A stretch of 64,000 bases of DNA. Origin: Halorubrum rubrum (GTDB lineage Archaea; Halobacteriota; Halobacteria; Halobacteriales; Haloferacaceae). Positions 9,022-18,136 of this stretch are shown here, in pieces. A model generated the notes under the pieces. That model did no database searches. It worked only from the letters and a program-made list of their open reading frames with translations, and was not told the origin of the DNA. The position numbers and the translations under genes were made by a program. The stretch is taken from contig NZ_JANHDM010000005.1 in the NCBI RefSeq assembly GCF_024494685.1, forward strand, positions 140,397 to 204,396, given 5' to 3'. The first letter of the stretch is position 1. The number at the start of each line of letters is the position of its first letter.

Positions 9022-9864
9022 TCAGATCGACAGCCCGGCGTGCCAGCGGTCGGCGCCGGCCTCGCGTTTCACCTCGTCCATGCGCGCGAGCAGCTTCACG
9101 GCGAGGCTCGCGGTCTCCGCCGCTCGCGACTCTCCCTCGGTCCGGAACTCGCCGGTGACGCGGTTGGCGTACACCGAACAGACCGCGCCCGCTCGGAGGC
9201 CGTACACGTTCGCGATCGTCAGTATCGCCGACGCCTCCATCTCGATGTTCTTCACGTTCGCGTCCCGGAGCGCCGCGACCAGCTCGTCGGAGCCGGCCGC
9301 CTCGAACCCCTCGAATCCCGGCCGACCCTGTCCGGCGTAGAAGGAGTCGGCGCTCATCGTGATCCCGGCGTGGTAGTCGTAGCCGAGCCGCTCGGCGGCC
9401 GCGACGAGCGCGGAGACGACCTCGCCGTCGGCGGTCGCCGGGTAGTCCTCGCGGACGTACTCGTCGCTCGTTCCCTCCTGGCGGACCGCGCCGGTCGTGA
9501 TCACCAGGTCGCCGACGTCCATGCCCGGCTGGATCGCGCCGCAGGAGCCGACCCGGACGAACGTGTCGACGCCGACGCGCGCGAGTTCCTCGACGGCGAT
9601 GGCGGCCGACGGCGAGCCGATCCCGGTGGAAGTGACCGAGATCGGCACGCCCTCGTAGCGTCCGGTCGCGGTGCGGTACTCGCGGTGGGCGGCGACCGCC
9701 TCGTGGTCGTCCCACAGGGCGGTGATCTTGTCGACCCGCTCCGGGTTGCCGGGGAGGAGGACGGCGTCGGCGACGTCGCCCTCGCCGACCTCAAGGTGGT
9801 ACTGGACCTCGTCGTTCGGGTCCTCGCTGTCGCCGGCGGCCGGCGCGTCGTACTCGTCGGTCAT
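9022..9864 (-). CDS. udp: Nucleoside phosphorylase, uridine phosphorylase type
   Basis: The 280-residue protein belongs to the PNP/UDP superfamily. It has LLPGNPERVDKI near the N-terminus (phosphate binding), STGIGSPSAAIAVEELA, FVRVGSCGAIQ, and the NIEMEASAILTIA motif that binds the ribose. It would split uridine into uracil and ribose 1-phosphate. Cytidine deaminase lies just upstream on the same strand, 61 bp away, which fits a salvage route cytidine to uridine to uracil. Uridine specificity is inferred from resemblance and neighbour; other nucleosides cannot be excluded. Confidence 0.88.
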   Translation of the reverse strand: MTDEYDAPAAGDSEDPNDEVQYHLEVGEGDVADAVLLPGNPERVDKITALWDDHEAVAAHREYRTATGRYEGVPISVTSTGIGSPSAAIAVEELARVGVDTFVRVGSCGAIQPGMDVGDLVITTGAVRQEGTSDEYVREDYPATADGEVVSALVAAAERLGYDYHAGITMSADSFYAGQGRPGFEGFEAAGSDELVAALRDANVKNIEMEASAILTIANVYGLRAGAVCSVYANRVTGEFRTEGESRAAETASLAVKLLARMDEVKREAGADRWHAGLSI

Positions 9865-9925
9865 GTCCCCGACTTTCGGCGAGGCGTTTAAAAGGAGTTC
9901 CGGCTCGAGAGGACCGGTCCTCGTC

Positions 9926-10327
9926 TCAGAGGGCCCGTGCGTCGTCGAGCGTCCCCTGGTTTATCGTGTTCGGGAGCAGCTCGCCGAGGGTGTACGCGCT
10001 CGTCTCGCCGTCCCCCTCGTCACAGACCACGGTGAGGTCGTCGTCCGCGAACTCGGCGAGGCTCTGGCGGCACATCCCGCAGGGCGTGACGCCGTCGCGG
10101 ACGCCGGAGGAGACGGCGAGGCGGTCGAACTCTCGGTGGCCGTTCTTCACCGCCTCGGCGAGCGCGACCTCCTCGGCGTGGAGGCTGTTGGAGTAGTTGG
10201 CGTTCTCGATGTTACAGCCGGTGTAGACGGTGCCGTCGGCGGTTCGGAGCGCCGCGCCGACGCGGTACTCGGAGTACGGGACGTGAGCGTCGGCGAGGGC
10301 GTCGCGCGCGGCCTCGATCAGGTCCAT
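9926..10327 (-). CDS. cdd: Cytidine deaminase
   Basis: The 133-residue protein is the length of homotetrameric cytidine deaminases. The zinc site is complete: LHAEEVAL provides the HAE motif with the catalytic Glu, and TPCGMCRQ provides the PCxxC pair. VPYSEYRVGAALRT and GCNIENANYSNSLHAEE are the standard substrate-binding regions. It converts cytidine and deoxycytidine to uridine and deoxyuridine and feeds the phosphorylase encoded next to it. Confidence 0.96.
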   Translation of the reverse strand: MDLIEAARDALADAHVPYSEYRVGAALRTADGTVYTGCNIENANYSNSLHAEEVALAEAVKNGHREFDRLAVSSGVRDGVTPCGMCRQSLAEFADDDLTVVCDEGDGETSAYTLGELLPNTINQGTLDDARAL

Positions 10328-10384
10328 GTCCGACCCTCGGCCGGCGACCCGATAAGCGGTCGGGTCGACGGCGGAGCGGCGACG

Positions 10385-10987
10385 TCAGCGGCCGGTGTCG
10401 TACTTGTAGGTCGCCGTCTCCGGGTCGATCCCGAAGTCCTCGGCGGATTCGGTGGGCTCCTCCGGCCCTCCCTCGTCGTCGCCGTCGGATCCGTCGGCGT
10501 CGGCGTTCTTGAACGCCTCGCGGAGCCGGTCGGGCATCTCGAAGTCGTCGACGCCGACGCGGAGGCCGACCACACTGCCGCCGAGGAACTCGCGTTTCTC
10601 CTCGAGCCGGTCGGAGAGCGCCGCCGGGAGGTCGTCGGTGTCGACCGCCTCGAAGCCGAACTGCGTCAGGTAGTCGGGCTGGTCGGTGAGGACGTACACC
10701 GTCTCGAACCCCTCTGCGGCCGCGGTGTCGACGAGCCGCTCCACGACGTGCGCCCCGACGCCCCGTCCCCGCCACTCCGGGAGGACGCCGATCCCGGTGA
10801 GCTCGATCCGTTCCACGTCGTCCCCCCGGTGGAGCCGGAGCCGACCGAAGCCGGCCCGGTCGCCGGTCTCCTCGTCGACCGCGATCACGTAGTCCCGTGA
10901 CCGGAAGGCGACGTCGTCGAGCCCAAGTCGCTCGATCGCGTCCAGTAACCACGCCTCGTCACGGTTCTTGGCGTCGCGGACGTACAT
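10385..10987 (-). CDS. GNAT-family N-acetyltransferase
   Basis: This 200-residue protein carries a GNAT fold in residues 1-140. The acetyl-CoA loop is VLPEWRGRGVGAHVVERL (R-x-x-G-x-G), preceded by strand IELTGIGV and followed by YVLTDQPDYLTQFGFEAV. The C-terminal 50 residues are an acidic tail (DADGSDGDDEGG) ending near PETATYKYDTGR. The substrate is unknown. It is the first gene in the run with cdd and the phosphorylase, separated by 57 bp. Its position gives no strong hint of a nucleoside substrate. Confidence 0.82.
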   Translation of the reverse strand: MYVRDAKNRDEAWLLDAIERLGLDDVAFRSRDYVIAVDEETGDRAGFGRLRLHRGDDVERIELTGIGVLPEWRGRGVGAHVVERLVDTAAAEGFETVYVLTDQPDYLTQFGFEAVDTDDLPAALSDRLEEKREFLGGSVVGLRVGVDDFEMPDRLREAFKNADADGSDGDDEGGPEEPTESAEDFGIDPETATYKYDTGR

Positions 10988-11035
10988 ACGCCGACCTACG
11001 AGGCCGAGGATAAAAACGGTTCGCCGACCCCGGCC

Positions 11036-11770
11036 TCACTGCCGTACGGAGCGCTCGTCGAGCGCGACCGGGATCGATCGGGAGGCGACGTCGCCGGCGA
11101 ACGCCTCCCCGTCAGCCTCCAGGTCGTCGAAGGTGTCGTAGTGGATCGGCACGACGAGGTCGGGAGCCATGCGTTCGGCCATATCGGCGGCGGCGTGGCG
11201 GTCGGAGACGATCCCGCCGCCGCCGATGTTCGCGAGGAGGACGCCCACGTCGAGTTCGGCGAGCCCGTCGAGCGCGTCGCCGTCGCCGGGCCAGAGCACG
11301 GTCCGGTCCCCGACGGAGAACAGGAAGCCGCAGCCGAACCCCTCCGGGTGCGGGACCGTCCCGTCGTCGTTCGCGCAGGGGCCGTCCGGCTCGTTGTGCG
11401 CGGCCACCGTCCAGACGGGGACCGTCCCGTCGGCGGTCTCGACGTCGACGCGGGTCTCGTCGTCGACGCGGACCACGTCGTAGTCGGCGGCGAGCGCCTC
11501 GACCGACTCCACGTCGCGGCCGATCCGGTCGGGCTCGACGCCCTCGTAGATCACGAGCGTCGCGTCCGCGTCGGCGACCGAGCGGATCCCTGCGGGGTCG
11601 TAGTGGTGATCGTGGGTGACGACGACGACGTCGCCGTCGCGGGCCCAGTAGTCGTCGAGGACGCCGTATCGACCGGGATCCGTGTACACCACCGGCCCCC
11701 CGTCGGCGGAGACGCGGGCGGTCGCGTAGCCGAGCCACTCGACGGCGAGGTCGTCGTACCTGACGGTCAT
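11036..11770 (-). CDS. MBL-fold metal-dependent hydrolase (UlaG-like)
   Basis: This 244-residue protein starts with VRYDDLAVEWLGYATARVS, the usual opening of UlaG/UPF0173-type metallo-beta-lactamase proteins. The metal motif is THDHHYDPAGI, followed by WPGDGDALDGL and VPIHYDTFDDLE, which give further His and Asp ligands. The ATG at 11770 is chosen because the longer frame adds only unconserved basic sequence. The substrate is unknown. Confidence 0.82.
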   Translation of the reverse strand: MTVRYDDLAVEWLGYATARVSADGGPVVYTDPGRYGVLDDYWARDGDVVVVTHDHHYDPAGIRSVADADATLVIYEGVEPDRIGRDVESVEALAADYDVVRVDDETRVDVETADGTVPVWTVAAHNEPDGPCANDDGTVPHPEGFGCGFLFSVGDRTVLWPGDGDALDGLAELDVGVLLANIGGGGIVSDRHAAADMAERMAPDLVVPIHYDTFDDLEADGEAFAGDVASRSIPVALDERSVRQ

Positions 11771-11805
11771 GTCGCGTGATCCGTTCGGTTTCCCCTTGAG
11801 CGTGG

Positions 11806-12663
11806 CTATCCGTCCACGTCCGAGTCCCGGACGACGACGAGGTCCCACGCGTCGTCGACGTCGACCCCCGAACCGAGGACGTGCTCCGGGACGAGCGGCA
11901 TCGGGACCGGGACGAACCCGGCGGCGCGCATCGCCGCGAAGCCGCTCGCGGTCTCGACGACCGTCCCGTCGTCGCCACGACGCACGCGGAACCGCTTGTC
12001 CGTCGGGTCGCGTCGGTAGACGTACGGGAACGCCCCGGCGGATGGCGTTCGGAGGCCGTCGACGCCGCCGAGGACCGCCACCACCCGATCGTCGACCTCA
12101 CAGACCAACCGCGGGGTCGTGGGGCGGCCGTCCGGTCCGGTCGCGGCCGCGTCGACGCCGTCGGCGGACGGAACCGGACCCGCCGGCGTGTCCGTCTCGC
12201 GCCAGCGGAAGGTCGGATCGGCGTCCGTTCCTCGCGAGACGCCGGCGAGATCGTCGACGCGGACGCAGGCGTAGCCGCCGGCGTTTCCGGGGTGTGACGC
12301 GGTGTCGACCGGGACCCGGTCGGGGCCCTCGTGGAACGTCCGGCGGCCGTTCGCCTCGTCGACGAGGAGCGGCGGGTCCGTGAGGAGCGACCGAACCGCG
12401 GACGCGACGCCGTCGTCCGCGACGACGAACAGGGCGCGACGGTCGCGTTCGAGCGCGTGTCCGATCCGGGAGACGACCGTCGTCGGCGTCGCGTCCGCCT
12501 CGGTGAGGGGCTCGATCCCGAGCGCCTTCCCGTCCCGCGCGGCGACCGCCGGCGGCTCCGCTCGGGTCTCCGGACGGGTCACGTCGTACCCGCGCGCCGC
12601 GAGCCGGCTCGTCGCCGCCTCCGCGAGTCGCCGTCGCGCAGCGTCGCCGAGAGGGTCGGGCAT
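11806..12663 (-). CDS. Conserved haloarchaeal protein of unknown function
   Basis: The 285-residue soluble, acidic protein has no motif I can assign. It includes ALERDRRALFVVADDG, a segment with FHEGPDRVPVDT, and a C-terminal part VVETASGFAAMRAAGFVPVP. Codon use matches its neighbours, and the frame is bracketed by the same-strand DNA ligase 49 bp upstream and the MBL gene 35 bp downstream, so it is probably a real gene of the same transcript group. No function is proposed. Confidence 0.7.
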   Translation of the reverse strand: MPDPLGDAARRRLAEAATSRLAARGYDVTRPETRAEPPAVAARDGKALGIEPLTEADATPTTVVSRIGHALERDRRALFVVADDGVASAVRSLLTDPPLLVDEANGRRTFHEGPDRVPVDTASHPGNAGGYACVRVDDLAGVSRGTDADPTFRWRETDTPAGPVPSADGVDAAATGPDGRPTTPRLVCEVDDRVVAVLGGVDGLRTPSAGAFPYVYRRDPTDKRFRVRRGDDGTVVETASGFAAMRAAGFVPVPMPLVPEHVLGSGVDVDDAWDLVVVRDSDVDG

Positions 12664-12712
12664 GGAGACCGGTACGGGGCCGAGCGGGAAGCGACTTTCG
12701 CGCGTGTCACGC

Positions 12713-14608
12713 TCAACGCGAGTCGAGGGACGCGTCGTCGGCCGGGCCGGCTCCGTTCTCGGCGAGCCTCGCGACCCGTTCGAGGGCGTCGACGTCCTCG
12801 GCCGACTTGTCCTCGCGGACGCCGACGAACCGGGGGAACCGGAGGGCGTACCCGGAGCCGTACGTCGGGGACGTCTGGATCTCCTCGTAGCCGACCTCGA
12901 GGACGACCTCGGGCCGGATACGGAGCTCCGTCCCCGACTCGGCGACGACGTGCGGCTCCAGTCGCTCCGTGAGGTCCGCGAGCTCCTCGTCGGTCAGCCC
13001 GGTCGCGACCTTCCCGATCGGCTCGTAGCCGTCGCCGTCGCGGACCGCGAGCAGGAACGTCCCGAACAGCTCCGCGCGGCGACCTTCCCCCCACTCCGCG
13101 CCGACGACGACCGCGTCGAGCGTCTCGACGTCAGGCTTCCGTTTCAGCCAGTCGCGACCGCGGTCGCCGGGCGTGTACGCCGACGTCGGGTCTTTCAACA
13201 TGACGCCCTCGTGGCCCTCCTCGAGGGCCGCCGACTCGATCCTCTCGACCGCCTCCACGTCGTCGACGACTCGAAGGTCAGCCGCCGCCTCCGGGAGGAC
13301 GTCGACGAGCCGGTCGTGGCGGGCGCGGAGGGGCTCCCGGAGGAGGTCGTCGGGGGCGCCGTCGCCGTCCTCCCCTCCTCCGTCGCTGTCACCGCCCGCG
13401 AGCAGGCAGTCGAACGCGTGGATCCGACAGGTCACCGCCTCGCGCATCCGGTCCACGTCGTGTTTCCGTCGGAAGCGTCGGAGTACCTCCTGAAACGGGA
13501 GCGGCGAGCCGTCGTCGTCGACGGCGACGATCTCCCCGTCGAGGACGACCGGGACGTCCACGCGGTCCGCCACGAACTCGACGATCTCCGGGAGCGCGTC
13601 GGTCACGTCGTCCATGTTCCGGGAGTAGAGCCGCGGTCCGAACCCGTCGGGACCCGGCGCGTAGTGGACCTGGACGCGCGCGCCGTCGAACTTCGCCTCG
13701 ACGGCGACCTCCCCGAACGACTCGACCGCGTCGGCGGCGCTCCCCGCCTGCGCCAGCATCGCCTGGACCGGCCTGCCGATCCGGATCCGCTCGGCGTCCA
13801 GTCCCTCCATTCCCTCCTCGCGGGCGAGGCGCGCGACCCGGCCGTAATCGTTCGTCACCTGGAGGGCGCGCTCGACGGCCGCGTACGCCCCATCGCTCGC
13901 GCGGTTCGCGTCCCCGTTCTCGTCGCTCTCGTCGTCGACCGCCGCCTCCTCGCTGCCGTCGCTCTCGTCGTCGACCGCCGCCTCCTCGCTGCCGTCGCTC
14001 TCGTCGTCGACCGCCGCCTCCTCGCTGCCGTCGCTCTCGTCGTCGACCGCCGCGAGGAACGCCTCGGCGACCGCGTCCCGGACGGTTCCCTCGCCGACGC
14101 CGATCCGCATCTCGCCGAGCACCAGCCGCGCGAGCGTCCTCGCCTCCGCCGGGTCACACCGGTTGAACAGCCCGAACAGCGCGTCGACCTTCCGGGACTC
14201 GCTCCCCTCGCCCGCCGCGGCCGCGAGCTCCCGGAGCGTGTCGTCCACCTCGGCTATCGAGAGGGGGTCGCTCCCGTCGCCGAACGCCGAGAGCCCTCGC
14301 TGGCCGCCGAAGTCGAAGTCGGCGGCGACCGCGCCGATCTCCCCGCGCTCGGCGAGCCGCGCCTCCACGTCGTCGGCGGTGACGTTCGGACCGGCGGCGC
14401 GGGCGATCGCCTCCCGGCACGACGCGGGGCCGACGTCGAGGGTCCGGTCGTCGTGTGCGGGGTACGTCCGGCCGAGCAGGAAGCGGGTCGCCGTCTCGAG
14501 GTCGTCGCCGGCGGCGACGAGCAGGTCCGCGACGATCGCCGTCGTCTCGAGGTCGGCCGGCTCGGCCTCCAGTCGCTCCACCCGCTCGGCGAACGCGGCG
14601 AACTCCAT
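12713..14608 (-). CDS. lig: ATP-dependent DNA ligase with internal tandem-repeat insertion
   Basis: The 631-residue protein has the archaeal/eukaryotic ligase I plan. An N-terminal DNA-binding helical domain (about 1-250) is followed by the adenylation domain with motif I EAKFDG, whose Lys306 is the AMP-accepting residue. Further motifs are YSRNMDD, LDGEIVA, HEGVMLKDP and DWLKRKP (motif V), then an OB-fold with RFPRFVGVREDK. It seals nicks in replication and repair. The unusual part is residues about 187-235, a run of the 12-residue unit VDDESDGSEEAA repeated three to four times. It lies between the DNA-binding and catalytic domains and should be a disordered acidic linker. Confidence 0.96.
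   Translation of the reverse strand: MEFAAFAERVERLEAEPADLETTAIVADLLVAAGDDLETATRFLLGRTYPAHDDRTLDVGPASCREAIARAAGPNVTADDVEARLAERGEIGAVAADFDFGGQRGLSAFGDGSDPLSIAEVDDTLRELAAAAGEGSESRKVDALFGLFNRCDPAEARTLARLVLGEMRIGVGEGTVRDAVAEAFLAAVDDESDGSEEAAVDDESDGSEEAAVDDESDGSEEAAVDDESDENGDANRASDGAYAAVERALQVTNDYGRVARLAREEGMEGLDAERIRIGRPVQAMLAQAGSAADAVESFGEVAVEAKFDGARVQVHYAPGPDGFGPRLYSRNMDDVTDALPEIVEFVADRVDVPVVLDGEIVAVDDDGSPLPFQEVLRRFRRKHDVDRMREAVTCRIHAFDCLLAGGDSDGGGEDGDGAPDDLLREPLRARHDRLVDVLPEAAADLRVVDDVEAVERIESAALEEGHEGVMLKDPTSAYTPGDRGRDWLKRKPDVETLDAVVVGAEWGEGRRAELFGTFLLAVRDGDGYEPIGKVATGLTDEELADLTERLEPHVVAESGTELRIRPEVVLEVGYEEIQTSPTYGSGYALRFPRFVGVREDKSAEDVDALERVARLAENGAGPADDASLDSR
13921..14051 (-). repeat. 36-bp in-frame tandem repeat inside DNA ligase
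   Basis: About 3.6 copies of an apparently identical 36-bp unit encode VDDESDGSEEAA. Perfect DNA identity between copies, not just protein identity, points to recent expansion. Confidence 0.92.
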
Positions 14609-14711
14609 GTCCCGACTCGGCGATCGCCGGGCAAAAACGCGCCGATACGGGACGGAGAGCGTGCGGTCCGGGTCCGGATCGCTTCCGATCCCGGATCGAT
14701 CCGGGTCGGGG

Positions 14712-14722
14712 CTCTTTTATAA
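14712..14722 (+). promoter_or_regulatory. TATA element of the gene at 14745
   Basis: cttttataacc sits about 27 nt before the ATG in GC-rich surroundings, the spacing of a leaderless haloarchaeal promoter. Confidence 0.65.
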
Positions 14723-14744
14723 CCGGGGTCCCTCGGGCCATCGC

Positions 14745-16286
14745 ATGAGCACCGAGTCGGCCCTCGCCGACGGCGTCCGGGAGGCGCTCGCCGTCGACGC
14801 GGAGGAGTTCGCCGCGCGCGCCGAGGAGGAGGCGGAGGTCGTCAAACAGGGGCTACGTGACGGAGCGTTCGACAACCACCAGTCGATCGTCGGCTTCGAG
14901 TACGAGTTCTACGCGGTCGCCGACGGCCGCTGGAGCGAGGAGTCCCGCGCGGGCGAGTACGCCCTGATGCGCGTGCCCCGTAGACTCCTGGAACTGATGG
15001 GATTCGAGAAGGAACTCGGACTCCACAACGCGGAGATGTCGACGAGCCCGCAACCCCTCTCCGACCACGGCCTTCGCGCGCAGCTCGCGGAGGTCCGCGC
15101 CCGGCTGGAGGCCGCGGAGAACACCGCCGGGGTCGAGGGGATGCGGCTCGTCTCGGACGGCGTCTGGACGATCCCGCCGGCGGGCGAGACGGCCCGCGGC
15201 TATCTCACCGACAGCGTCGACCTCGACGGCGTGACCGTCGCCGCGAACATGAGCGACGCCGTCCGCTACCACGCGATGGCGAACGCCGGCGACGACGCCG
15301 GGGTCACGCTGGAGGCACCGGGCGTCACGCTGGAGGCCGACACGGTGATGCCGGAGAGCCTCATCACCTCGATCCAGCCGCACTACCAGGTCGCACAGGC
15401 CGACACGCTGCCGGTCCACTTCCGGTACGCGCTCCGGATCGCGGGACCGCTTTTAGCGCTCGGCGTGAACTCGCCGCTGCTCCCGCCGGACCTCTACGAC
15501 GACGACTGGGACGCGGAGCGGGTCCTCGAGGAGGGCGCGACGGAGAACCGGGTCCACGTGTTCGAGTCCGTGCTCAACGCCCGGACCGACGCGGAGAAGG
15601 TGCGATTCCCCCGCGACGTGTCCGACGTCGAGACCGCCGTCGACCGGATCGCGGGCGACGAGACGCTGGTCCCCATGCCCGAACCGACCGGCATCGACCG
15701 GTTCGACGACGACTTCGCCACGTTCCGGACGAAACACGGCACCTACTGGCGGTGGGTCCGTCCGGTGTTCGAGGGAGCGAGCCGCTCGAGCGCGAACGCC
15801 CGGATCGAGTTCCGTCCGGTGCCCGCACAGCCCACCGTCCGGGACTCGATCGCGTTCCAGGCCGCGTTCGCGGGGCTGATGGGCGCGCTGCCGCGGCGTG
15901 AACACCCCGTCATCGGGCTCGGGTGGGAGACGGCGCGGGACAACTTCTACGCCGCGGTCGCCGACGGTCTCGACGCCGACATGGAGTGGATCGGCTACGA
16001 CGGCGAGCACACGACGGACGCCGAAACGATGTACGACGATCTCCTCGACCACGCGGCCGCCGGCCTCCGGACTGCCGGCTGTTCGGAGGCGGAGGCGGAG
16101 TCGTGGCTCGCCCCCCTCAGGTATCGAGTCGATCACGGCGTCACCCCGGCCGACTGGAAGCGCGCCGGCGTCCGGGAGCGGCTCGAGAGTGGCGCGTCGT
16201 TCGCCGACGCGGTCCACGACACCCAGCGAGCGTACATCGACCGCCAGACCGAGACCCTCATCGACGGTGGGTTCTCCGAGTGGTGA
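14745..16286 (+). CDS. Glutamate-cysteine-ligase-like (GCS2-type) protein
   Basis: The 513-residue protein contains VGFEYEFYAVADGRW near residue 47, the GxExEF strand of the glutamate-cysteine ligase/glutamine-synthetase-like ATP-grasp superfamily. It also has LHNAEMSTSPQPLS (Glu and metal binding), ANMSDAVRYHAMAN, SIQPHYQV and a late ARIEFRPVPAQPTVRD. Some haloarchaea make gamma-glutamylcysteine as their main thiol, and such enzymes are one candidate. This protein is longer than the characterised halobacterial enzyme, so it may ligate a different amine. The superfamily call is fairly safe; the substrate is inferred. It has its own promoter and is divergent from lig. Confidence 0.7.
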   Translation: MSTESALADGVREALAVDAEEFAARAEEEAEVVKQGLRDGAFDNHQSIVGFEYEFYAVADGRWSEESRAGEYALMRVPRRLLELMGFEKELGLHNAEMSTSPQPLSDHGLRAQLAEVRARLEAAENTAGVEGMRLVSDGVWTIPPAGETARGYLTDSVDLDGVTVAANMSDAVRYHAMANAGDDAGVTLEAPGVTLEADTVMPESLITSIQPHYQVAQADTLPVHFRYALRIAGPLLALGVNSPLLPPDLYDDDWDAERVLEEGATENRVHVFESVLNARTDAEKVRFPRDVSDVETAVDRIAGDETLVPMPEPTGIDRFDDDFATFRTKHGTYWRWVRPVFEGASRSSANARIEFRPVPAQPTVRDSIAFQAAFAGLMGALPRREHPVIGLGWETARDNFYAAVADGLDADMEWIGYDGEHTTDAETMYDDLLDHAAAGLRTAGCSEAEAESWLAPLRYRVDHGVTPADWKRAGVRERLESGASFADAVHDTQRAYIDRQTETLIDGGFSEW

Positions 16287-16377
16287 CCGGACGCGGGCGG
16301 GCTCGAGGACGCGGTTGGCGGCGACGCGGCCGCGCGGTCGACCTTTTTTAAGTGTTGACGACTGAGGATACGAACAC

Positions 16378-18102
16378 ATGCCGTGGCAGTCGACCCCGTA
16401 CGTTCTCCTGCTCTTTCTGTCGGCACTCGTGACGTCGTTGTGGGCGGGGTACGCGATCGCCACGGTTCCCGCGGAGCGACGGGACTACACGGTCGCCGCG
16501 TTCGTCGTTCTCTGTCTCTCGGTGACGGTGTGGGCCGCGACGTACGCGATCCAGGTCGCGAGCACCACGCTCGAAGCGAAGCTGCTCGCCTACCGGCTGT
16601 TACACGTCGGTGGGGGCGCGACGCCGTTCGCGTGGCTGGCGTTCGCGTTGGCGTACACCGGTCGGGACGACTGGCTCACGCCGCCCGTCGTCGCGACGCT
16701 GGCGACGATCCCCGCCGCGCTGCTCGCGTTGCTGGTCACGAACCCGTACTCGCTGGTCCTGATCGACGCCCGGCTCGTCTCGACGGGATCGCTGGCGCGG
16801 CTGGAGACGACGCTCGGCCCGGCGTACCACCTCCATCTCGCGGTCTCCTACGTCGCCGTCGTCGCCGGGGCGTCGCTCATCGTGTCGCACGCGCTCCGCT
16901 CCGGTGGACTGATCAGACGGCAGGCGGTGCTGCTCATCGGCGGGGCGCTGATCCCGCTCGCGTTGAACGTGTTCGAGATCCTCTCGCTGCCGCCGTTCGG
17001 GACGGCCGCCGTGAACCTGACTCCCGTCTCGCTGTCGCTCTCGACGGCGTGTTTCGGGGTGGCCGTATTCCGCTACCGGCTCTTCGATCTGACGCCCATC
17101 GCGTCGCGGGTCGTCCTCGCGGAGATGGACGACGGCGTGGTCGTCCTCGACGCCGACGGGACGATAGTCGACGTCAACCCGGCGGCGGAGACCGTCGTCG
17201 GCGACCGAGAGGCGGCGGTCGGCGCGCCGATCTCGACGCGGCTCCCGGAGTACGACCGGCTCGAGACCGCCGCGGACGACGCCGTCCTCGTGACCCGCGA
17301 GGGTCCGGGCGGGGAGCGGTTCCTCCGGTTGAGCCGGTCGCCGCTGGAGCGGGGCGGCGAGACGTACGGCCGGGTCGTCCTGATCGGCGACGTGACCACG
17401 ATCGAGGAGCAGCGGCGAGCCCTCGAGGAGCGGAACGAGCGGCTGGACGCCTTCGCGGGGATCGTCTCACACGACCTCCGGAACCCGCTTTCGGTCATCT
17501 CCGGGTACGCGGAGCTCGCGAGCGAGACGGGCGAACGGGAGCACTTCGAGCGGATCCACGACACCGTCGACCGCATGAACGAGTTCCTCGAGGACCTGTT
17601 ACGGCTCTCGAGACGGGGCGAGACCGTGACCGAGTTCGAGCCGGTCCCGCTACGGACGCTCCTCGAGTCGGTCGAAGCCGACGTCGCGGACGACGACCTC
17701 GCGGTGGCCGTCGAGGACGCGGTCGCCGACGCGGTCGTGCTCGCCGACCGCGCCCGGCTTCGACAGGTCCTCGACAACCTCCTCCGGAACGCCCGCGACC
17801 ACGCCAGCGGGCCGGTGACCGTGACCGTCGGCGGGCTGCCGGACGGGTTCTTTCTCGCCGACGACGGCCCCGGAATCCCCGAGGACGAGCGCGAGAGCGT
17901 CTTCGACGCCGGGTTCACGACGCGCGAGTCGGGGACGGGATTCGGGTTGACGATCGTCCGCGACGTCGTCGAGGCCCACGGCTGGTCGATCGAGGCGACG
18001 GAGAGCGAGGACGGCGGCGCGCGGTTCGAGATCACCGGCGTCGAGTTCGCCGAATCCGGAGAACGCGACGAAGCGCCCGAGGCGGCTCCCGAACCGTCCT
18101 GA
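16378..18102 (+). CDS. Membrane sensor histidine kinase (7TM-PAS-HisKA-HATPase)
   Basis: In this 574-residue protein, residues 1-225 contain about seven hydrophobic helices of the HisKA_7TM sensor type. A PAS domain follows (VVLDADGTIVDVNPAAETVV, about 250-340). Then comes a HisKA helix pair whose H-box IVSHDLRNPLSVISGYAELA carries the phosphoacceptor His365. The HATPase domain shows LRQVLDNLLRNARDHA (N box), DDGPGIPEDERESVF and GTGFGLTIVRDVVEAHG. The tail is acidic. No response regulator is adjacent, as is common in haloarchaea. The signal is unknown. A TATA-like ccttttttaag at about 16342-16352 is 26-35 nt before the ATG. Confidence 0.92.
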   Translation: MPWQSTPYVLLLFLSALVTSLWAGYAIATVPAERRDYTVAAFVVLCLSVTVWAATYAIQVASTTLEAKLLAYRLLHVGGGATPFAWLAFALAYTGRDDWLTPPVVATLATIPAALLALLVTNPYSLVLIDARLVSTGSLARLETTLGPAYHLHLAVSYVAVVAGASLIVSHALRSGGLIRRQAVLLIGGALIPLALNVFEILSLPPFGTAAVNLTPVSLSLSTACFGVAVFRYRLFDLTPIASRVVLAEMDDGVVVLDADGTIVDVNPAAETVVGDREAAVGAPISTRLPEYDRLETAADDAVLVTREGPGGERFLRLSRSPLERGGETYGRVVLIGDVTTIEEQRRALEERNERLDAFAGIVSHDLRNPLSVISGYAELASETGEREHFERIHDTVDRMNEFLEDLLRLSRRGETVTEFEPVPLRTLLESVEADVADDDLAVAVEDAVADAVVLADRARLRQVLDNLLRNARDHASGPVTVTVGGLPDGFFLADDGPGIPEDERESVFDAGFTTRESGTGFGLTIVRDVVEAHGWSIEATESEDGGARFEITGVEFAESGERDEAPEAAPEPS

Positions 18103-18136
18103 CCGTCGGTTCGGACGGGCGAGAGCGGTCGCCCCG

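Noticed and set aside
12302..14722. An 806-codon open frame on the plus strand
   Set aside because: It mirrors the DNA ligase gene and even repeats its tandem array in antisense; no motif supports it.
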